From NCBI RefSeq assembly GCF_023898865.1, contig NZ_JAGSOV010000032.1, positions 1 through 36,409 on the forward strand: DNA of 36,409 nt, written 5' to 3'. The DNA comes from Pseudonocardia humida. Lineage in GTDB: Bacteria; Actinomycetota; Actinomycetes; Mycobacteriales; Pseudonocardiaceae. Of the stretch, positions 32,968 through 36,409 are shown piece after piece (the stretch's first letter is position 1; each line of letters begins with the position of its first letter). The notes below the pieces were generated by a model. It worked only from the letters and a program-made list of their open reading frames with translations, ran no database searches and was not told the DNA's origin. The translations under genes were made by a program, and so were the position numbers.

Positions 32968-34335
32968 TCAGAGCCCGGGCGGCGCCAGCCGGTACACCGC
33001 GCCGGCGTCGTCGTCGGTGATGTAGACGGCGCCGTCGGGGCCGGGGATCGCGGTGACCGGCCGGCCCCAGCGCTTGCCGTCGGTGCCCTGGAAGCCGCCG
33101 ACGAGCGTCTGCTGCGCGCCGAGCTCCCCGTTCGCGTACGGGAAGAACGAGACCTCGGGGGCCCGCGGCGGCGTGCGGTTCCACGAGCCGTGCACGCCGA
33201 CGAGCGCGCCCTGGCCGTAGGGCGCGGGCAGCGTCGTGAACGACATGCCCAGCGGCGCCGAGTGGGCGCCGAGGCTCTGCTCGACCGGAGCGATCGAGCC
33301 GCAGTCGAACACCTCGCCGTCCTCGTTGGTCTCGTAGTCGGCCACGAAGGGCGGCGCCGTGTGGTCCAGCGGCGAGCCGGGCACGCCGGGCTCGACGTCG
33401 GGGTCGGGATTGCAGTACGGCCAGCCCAGGTCGCGGCCCGGGGTCAGCTTGGCCACCGGCTCGGCCGGGTGGTCGGCGACGTAGCTCTCCAGGACCTCGC
33501 CCTGGGCCGAGGCGAAGCTCCCGGGGTACTCGCGGTCGTACGGGTAGGCGATGTCGTCGCGGCCGTTCACCGCGGTCCAGAGCGCGCCGTCCGGGGCGAT
33601 CGCCATCGCCGTCCCGTTGCGGACGCCGCGGGCGAACACCTCCGGCGCTCCACCGCCCGGCGGGATCCGCATGATCGAGGCCGCCTCCGGCTCGGACTCG
33701 CGGTCCTCCTCGGTGATGTTGCCGCTGGAGCCGATGGAGAAGTAGAGGGAGCGGTCCGGGCCGAGCGCGAGGGACTTGAGGGCGTGCGCGTAGGCCCCGC
33801 CCAGCTGGCCGTCCTTGGCGTCGGGCAGGTCGCCGACCACGATGTCGCCGCCGGTGGCCGCCCCGTCGGCGTAGTCGTAGGAGCGGATCTCGTCGCTCTC
33901 GGCGACGTAGAGCGTGGTCCCGTCGAACGCCAGGCCGTGCGGTTGGCGCAGGTCGCGCAGCAGCACCGACGCCTCGGCGAGCCCGGACTCCCGGGGGGTG
34001 AGCTTGACGACCTCGCCGCCCTCGGGGCGGGACACCAGCAGCGCGCCGTCGGGCGCCCAGGCCGCGTGGCGCGCCTCGTCGAGGTCGGCCCACAGCGACA
34101 TCGACCAGCCCGGCGGGATGAGCGCGAAGCGCTCGCCGGTGAAGCGGTCGTTCGTGACGCCGGGAGGGACCTCCAGCCGCGTCCGCTGCAGTTCGGGCGG
34201 GGCGGCGGCCGCCGTGGGGGCGGGCTGCTCGGCGACGGTCGTGCCGCCGCACGCCGCGACCATGGCGAGGGTCAGCGCGAGGACCGGAACGGCTGCCCGG
34301 CCGCGTCTGCGGGTCGAAAGGCGCATATGCACCAT
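32968..34335 (-). CDS. PQQ-dependent sugar dehydrogenase-like lipoprotein
   Basis: A 455-residue extracytoplasmic protein. The signal peptide ends in the lipobox VAAC, with Cys29 as the lipidation site. The mature part is a six-bladed beta-propeller of the soluble glucose/sorbosone dehydrogenase family, seen in repeated strands such as RQPHGLAFDGTTLYVAESDEI, HALKSLALGPDRSLYFSIGS, GVRNGTAMAIAPDGALW and FVADYETNEDGEVFDCGSI. It is expected to bind PQQ and calcium and oxidise a sugar or alcohol at the cell surface. PQQ ligands were not assigned residue by residue, and many actinobacterial members are uncharacterised. ATG 34335 or 34326 are both possible starts. Confidence 0.88.
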   Translation of the reverse strand: MVHMRLSTRRRGRAAVPVLALTLAMVAACGGTTVAEQPAPTAAAAPPELQRTRLEVPPGVTNDRFTGERFALIPPGWSMSLWADLDEARHAAWAPDGALLVSRPEGGEVVKLTPRESGLAEASVLLRDLRQPHGLAFDGTTLYVAESDEIRSYDYADGAATGGDIVVGDLPDAKDGQLGGAYAHALKSLALGPDRSLYFSIGSSGNITEEDRESEPEAASIMRIPPGGGAPEVFARGVRNGTAMAIAPDGALWTAVNGRDDIAYPYDREYPGSFASAQGEVLESYVADHPAEPVAKLTPGRDLGWPYCNPDPDVEPGVPGSPLDHTAPPFVADYETNEDGEVFDCGSIAPVEQSLGAHSAPLGMSFTTLPAPYGQGALVGVHGSWNRTPPRAPEVSFFPYANGELGAQQTLVGGFQGTDGKRWGRPVTAIPGPDGAVYITDDDAGAVYRLAPPGL

Positions 34336-34356
34336 CGTGCCGACCGCCCGTCAGCC

Positions 34357-34371
34357 GGGGTGCACCACCCC
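34357..34371. terminator. Hairpin between methyltransferase and sugar dehydrogenase genes
   Basis: GGGGTG, loop CAC, CACCCC (34357-34371) is a perfect six-pair stem 23 bases after the methyltransferase stop in the minus direction, and 22 bases before the sugar-dehydrogenase start. It could end the methyltransferase transcript or regulate the next gene. Confidence 0.4.
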
Positions 34372-34394
34372 CGTACAGCGTGCGGGCGCCGTCG

Positions 34395-35216
34395 TCACCC
34401 CTTGCGACCGACCGCGCCCGCGATGCAGTACTGCACCGGGGACATCGGGGTGACCCGCGGTCCGTCCGGCCACCAGTCGGCGCACCGGACCAGACCCGGC
34501 TCCACCAGCTCCAACCCGTCGAGCATGGTCATGATCTCGGCCTCGGTGCGGAACGCCCCGCTGCCCATCGGGCTGTGCAGGAAGATGTCCTCCATGCGCC
34601 GGGCGAGCGCGCTGTGCTCGGAGGTCTCCGGGTCGAGGAAGTGGCTGAGCGCGACGTAGGAGCCCGGGGGCAGCGCCTCGATGTAGGTCCGCATGATCTC
34701 GGCGTAGCGGTCGCCGGTGTAATGGTGCATCGTCCCGCACTGGTACAGCGCGATCGGTTCGGTGAAATCGAGCTGCTGGCGCACGACCTCGTTGTCCAGC
34801 ACGGCGCGCGGGTCGAATATGTCGGCCCCGATGAGGTGGGTCTGCTCGTTCTCCTCCAGCAGCGCGCGCCCGTGGGCCAGCACCACCGGATCGTTGTCGA
34901 CGTAGACGACGCGGGCGTCCGGGCGGATCCGCTGCACGATCTGGTGGGTGTTCTCCGCGGTCGGCAGGCCGGACCCGCAATCGAGGTACTGGGTGATTCC
35001 GGTCTGCGCGGCGATGAATCGCGAGGCGCGGATCAGGAACTCCCGGTTGTCCCATCCGAGCTGGGTGGCCTCGGGGGCGACCTCCTGGATCCGGCGCAGG
35101 ACCTCGCGGTCGATCTCGTAGTTGTCCTTGCCGTTGAGGAACGCGTCGTACACCCGGGCCACGCTGGCCTTGGAGACGTCGATGTGGGCCGGTACGACAT
35201 CCTCGGTGCTGGTCAT
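34395..35216 (-). CDS. SAM-dependent methyltransferase, DUF574 (PF04672) family
   Basis: A 273-residue Rossmann methyltransferase of a family largely confined to actinomycetes. The start, IDVSKASVARVYDAFLNGKDN, is diagnostic. SAM-binding motif I is QYLDCGSGLPTAENTH, and the acidic residue after strand 2 is in VVYVDNDPVVL. GADIFDP and later SHFLDPET complete the fold. Substrates of the family are mostly unknown. It is divergent from an XRE/DUF5753 regulator, a pairing common in Streptomyces and relatives and linked there to development and secondary metabolism. The ATG at 35216 has only a weak purine run upstream. Confidence 0.93.
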   Translation of the reverse strand: MTSTEDVVPAHIDVSKASVARVYDAFLNGKDNYEIDREVLRRIQEVAPEATQLGWDNREFLIRASRFIAAQTGITQYLDCGSGLPTAENTHQIVQRIRPDARVVYVDNDPVVLAHGRALLEENEQTHLIGADIFDPRAVLDNEVVRQQLDFTEPIALYQCGTMHHYTGDRYAEIMRTYIEALPPGSYVALSHFLDPETSEHSALARRMEDIFLHSPMGSGAFRTEAEIMTMLDGLELVEPGLVRCADWWPDGPRVTPMSPVQYCIAGAVGRKG

Positions 35217-35292
35217 TCACGCCTCGTCATGCGTCGACGTCGGGGGGCAGACCTGCGGCGTCCTGCTGGGTGACGATCCGCCGGCCCGGGTG

Positions 35293-35321
35293 ATGGTAGG
35301 CCACGCAGCGCGTTGCGTTAA
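35293..35321 (-). promoter_or_regulatory. Promoter of the methyltransferase gene
   Basis: On the minus strand TTAACG (35321 to 35316) and TACCAT (35298 to 35293) are separated by 17 bases, fitting -35 and TANNNT -10 elements. Transcription would start near 35286, giving a leader of about 70 bases. A near-perfect palindrome occupies the spacer. Confidence 0.45.
35303..35318. promoter_or_regulatory. 16-bp palindrome, candidate XRE-regulator operator
   Basis: ACGCAGCGCGTTGCGT is symmetric at seven of eight base pairs. It lies between the -35 and -10 of the methyltransferase promoter and upstream of the divergent XRE gene, the position expected for an operator of that regulator. Confidence 0.45.
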
Positions 35322-35336
35322 CCCCGGGCAGTGACC

Positions 35337-35365
35337 TTTCTGCGTCGCTCGTCGGCGTGTAGGGT
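35337..35365 (+). promoter_or_regulatory. Promoter of the XRE-regulator gene
   Basis: TTTCTG (35337-35342) and TAGGGT (35360-35365) with 17 bases between them form a plausible promoter. The leader to ATG 35456 would be about 85 bases. Confidence 0.4.
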
Positions 35366-35455
35366 TCGGCGGCGTCGGGGATGCAGCTCGGGTCCTGCCG
35401 AAAGGATGACCACCACTCCTGTTCGGCCGGGCGGTCGGAGGGGGAGTCGCGCGCG

Positions 35456-36340
35456 ATGGCCGAGAACGCACCCTCGGGCGCGGATGCCGCGCCGCTGCGC
35501 GGGGCCACGGCGCGGCGGATGGTCCTGGGCGCCCAACTCCGCCGGCTGCGCGAGAGCGCGAGAATCTCCCGGTCCGACGCCGCGTACGCGGTGCGCGCGT
35601 CGGATTCGAAGCTTTCCCGGCTCGAGCTCGGCCGGGTCGCGTTCAAGGAACGCGACGTCGCCGATCTGCTCACGATGTACGGCGTGAACGACCCGGCCGA
35701 ACGCGATGTCTTCCTGGACATGGTCAAGCACGCCAATCAGCCCGGGTGGTGGCGCCGCTACAGCGACGTGATGCCGAACTGGTTCCAGGACTTCGTGGGG
35801 CTGGAGGAATCGGCGTCGCTGATCCAGGGTTTCGAGCTGCAGTTCGTGCCCGGTCTGCTGCAGATCGAGGAGTACGCGATCGCGGTCGCCACGCGCGGTC
35901 GCCCCGAATACGTGCCCGAGGACGTGCGCAAGCGGATCGCGCTGCGGATGGAGCGGCAGAAGATCCTCGGCGGGGTCCGGCCGCCGTCACTGTGGGTGGT
36001 GCTCGATGAGTCGGTGCTGCACCGCCCGATCGGTGGGCGGCGGGTGCACCGCGCCCAGCTGGAGCACCTGCTGGAGATGGCCGAGCGACCCAACGTCACC
36101 GTGCAGGTGGTGCCGAACCAGCTCAGCGGGTACGCCGCCGAGCACCCGTTCACGATCCTGCGCTTCGCCGAGCCCGAGCTGCCCCACGTCGTCTACGTCG
36201 AGCACATGAGCGGGGCGCTCTACCTGGACGGGCTGGCCGAGATCGAGGTCTACAGCCGGGCGATGGACCGGCTGATGGTCGACGCCGAGACCCCGGACCG
36301 GTCGCGGGCGCTGCTGACCAAGCTGCTCTCGCAGCTGTGA
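35456..36340 (+). CDS. XRE-family regulator with DUF5753 domain
   Basis: A 294-residue helix-turn-helix regulator of the actinomycete WhiJ-like type. The XRE domain is at about 18-80 (GAQLRRLRESARISRSDAAYAVRASDSKLSRLELGRV). The DUF5753 domain is at about 105-285, beginning near PNWFQDFVGLEESASLIQGF and containing PGLLQIEEYAIAV and NVTVQVVPNQLSGY. ATG 35456 has GGAGGGGGAG at 35437-35446. The frame is also open from 35381 but without a ribosome site. These regulators usually pair with a small DUF397 protein. None is visible before the window ends, and the divergent methyltransferase gene is the likely target. Confidence 0.92.
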   Translation: MAENAPSGADAAPLRGATARRMVLGAQLRRLRESARISRSDAAYAVRASDSKLSRLELGRVAFKERDVADLLTMYGVNDPAERDVFLDMVKHANQPGWWRRYSDVMPNWFQDFVGLEESASLIQGFELQFVPGLLQIEEYAIAVATRGRPEYVPEDVRKRIALRMERQKILGGVRPPSLWVVLDESVLHRPIGGRRVHRAQLEHLLEMAERPNVTVQVVPNQLSGYAAEHPFTILRFAEPELPHVVYVEHMSGALYLDGLAEIEVYSRAMDRLMVDAETPDRSRALLTKLLSQL

Positions 36341-36388
36341 CCGGCTGACACGCGGACGTGCGCCCCCGCCGCGGAGCACCGACCGGGC

Positions 36389-36408
36389 GGGGCGCCCGGG
36401 GGCGCCCC
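36389..36408 (+). terminator. Terminator hairpin after the XRE gene
   Basis: GGGGCGCC (36389-36396), loop CGGG, GGCGCCCC (36401-36408): a perfect eight-pair GC stem, 48 bases after the stop of the XRE gene, at the very end of the window. Any T-run would lie outside. Confidence 0.5.
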
Positions 36409-36409
36409 A

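Overview
The window is very GC-rich, densely coded actinobacterial DNA. I infer an actinomycete, possibly Pseudonocardiales-like. The reasons are the GC-saturated third codon positions, many GTG starts with 4-bp gene overlaps, TANNNT-type -10 boxes (some implying leaderless transcripts), an F420-type LLM oxidoreductase, and a divergent pair of an XRE/DUF5753 regulator and a DUF574-type methyltransferase. No rRNA, tRNA, insertion sequence, CRISPR array or integrase was seen.

Layout, left to right. (1) 95-7176: an IclR regulator divergent from a six-gene peptide/nickel-type ABC importer operon (lipoprotein, two permeases, two ATPases) that ends in a small unknown CxxC protein. A repeat pair sits in the first codons of the first ATPase gene. 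(2) 7243-8385: a TPR membrane protein with an apparently leaderless start. (3) 8419-10979: an amidase divergent from a GAF-LuxR regulator, with a 22-bp inverted repeat between them. (4) 11220-16453: an amine-use cluster made of a copper/topaquinone amine oxidase, an APC permease, a TetR regulator and an HDAC-like deacetylase, followed by a MaoC-like hydratase. (5) 17034-21340, minus strand: an operon for the lower 4-oxalomesaconate (gallate-type) route, with hydratase galB, aldolase galC and tautomerase galD, then a two-domain (type I) extradiol dioxygenase and a GntR/FCD regulator. A 14-bp palindrome overlaps the -35 box of its promoter. An LLM oxidoreductase lies upstream. (6) 22668-24554: htpG. 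(7) 24984-31601: a formate module with an FNT channel and a three-subunit formate dehydrogenase. Its catalytic gene contains an in-frame TGA (26489-26491) that I read as selenocysteine, followed by a SECIS-like hairpin. (8) 31643-32109: a frameshifted TPR pseudogene. (9) 32139-36340: an SDR, a PQQ-type sugar dehydrogenase lipoprotein, a DUF574 methyltransferase and a divergent XRE regulator.

The strongest biological signals are three. The first is the selenoprotein formate dehydrogenase, which conventional ORF calling splits in two. The second is the gallate-type operon, whose ring-cleaving enzyme is from the unexpected type I family and appears to carry Tyr where the catalytic acid-base His normally sits. 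The third is the pairing of an amine oxidase with an acetylpolyamine-amidohydrolase-like enzyme, which suggests coupled deacetylation and oxidation of amines.
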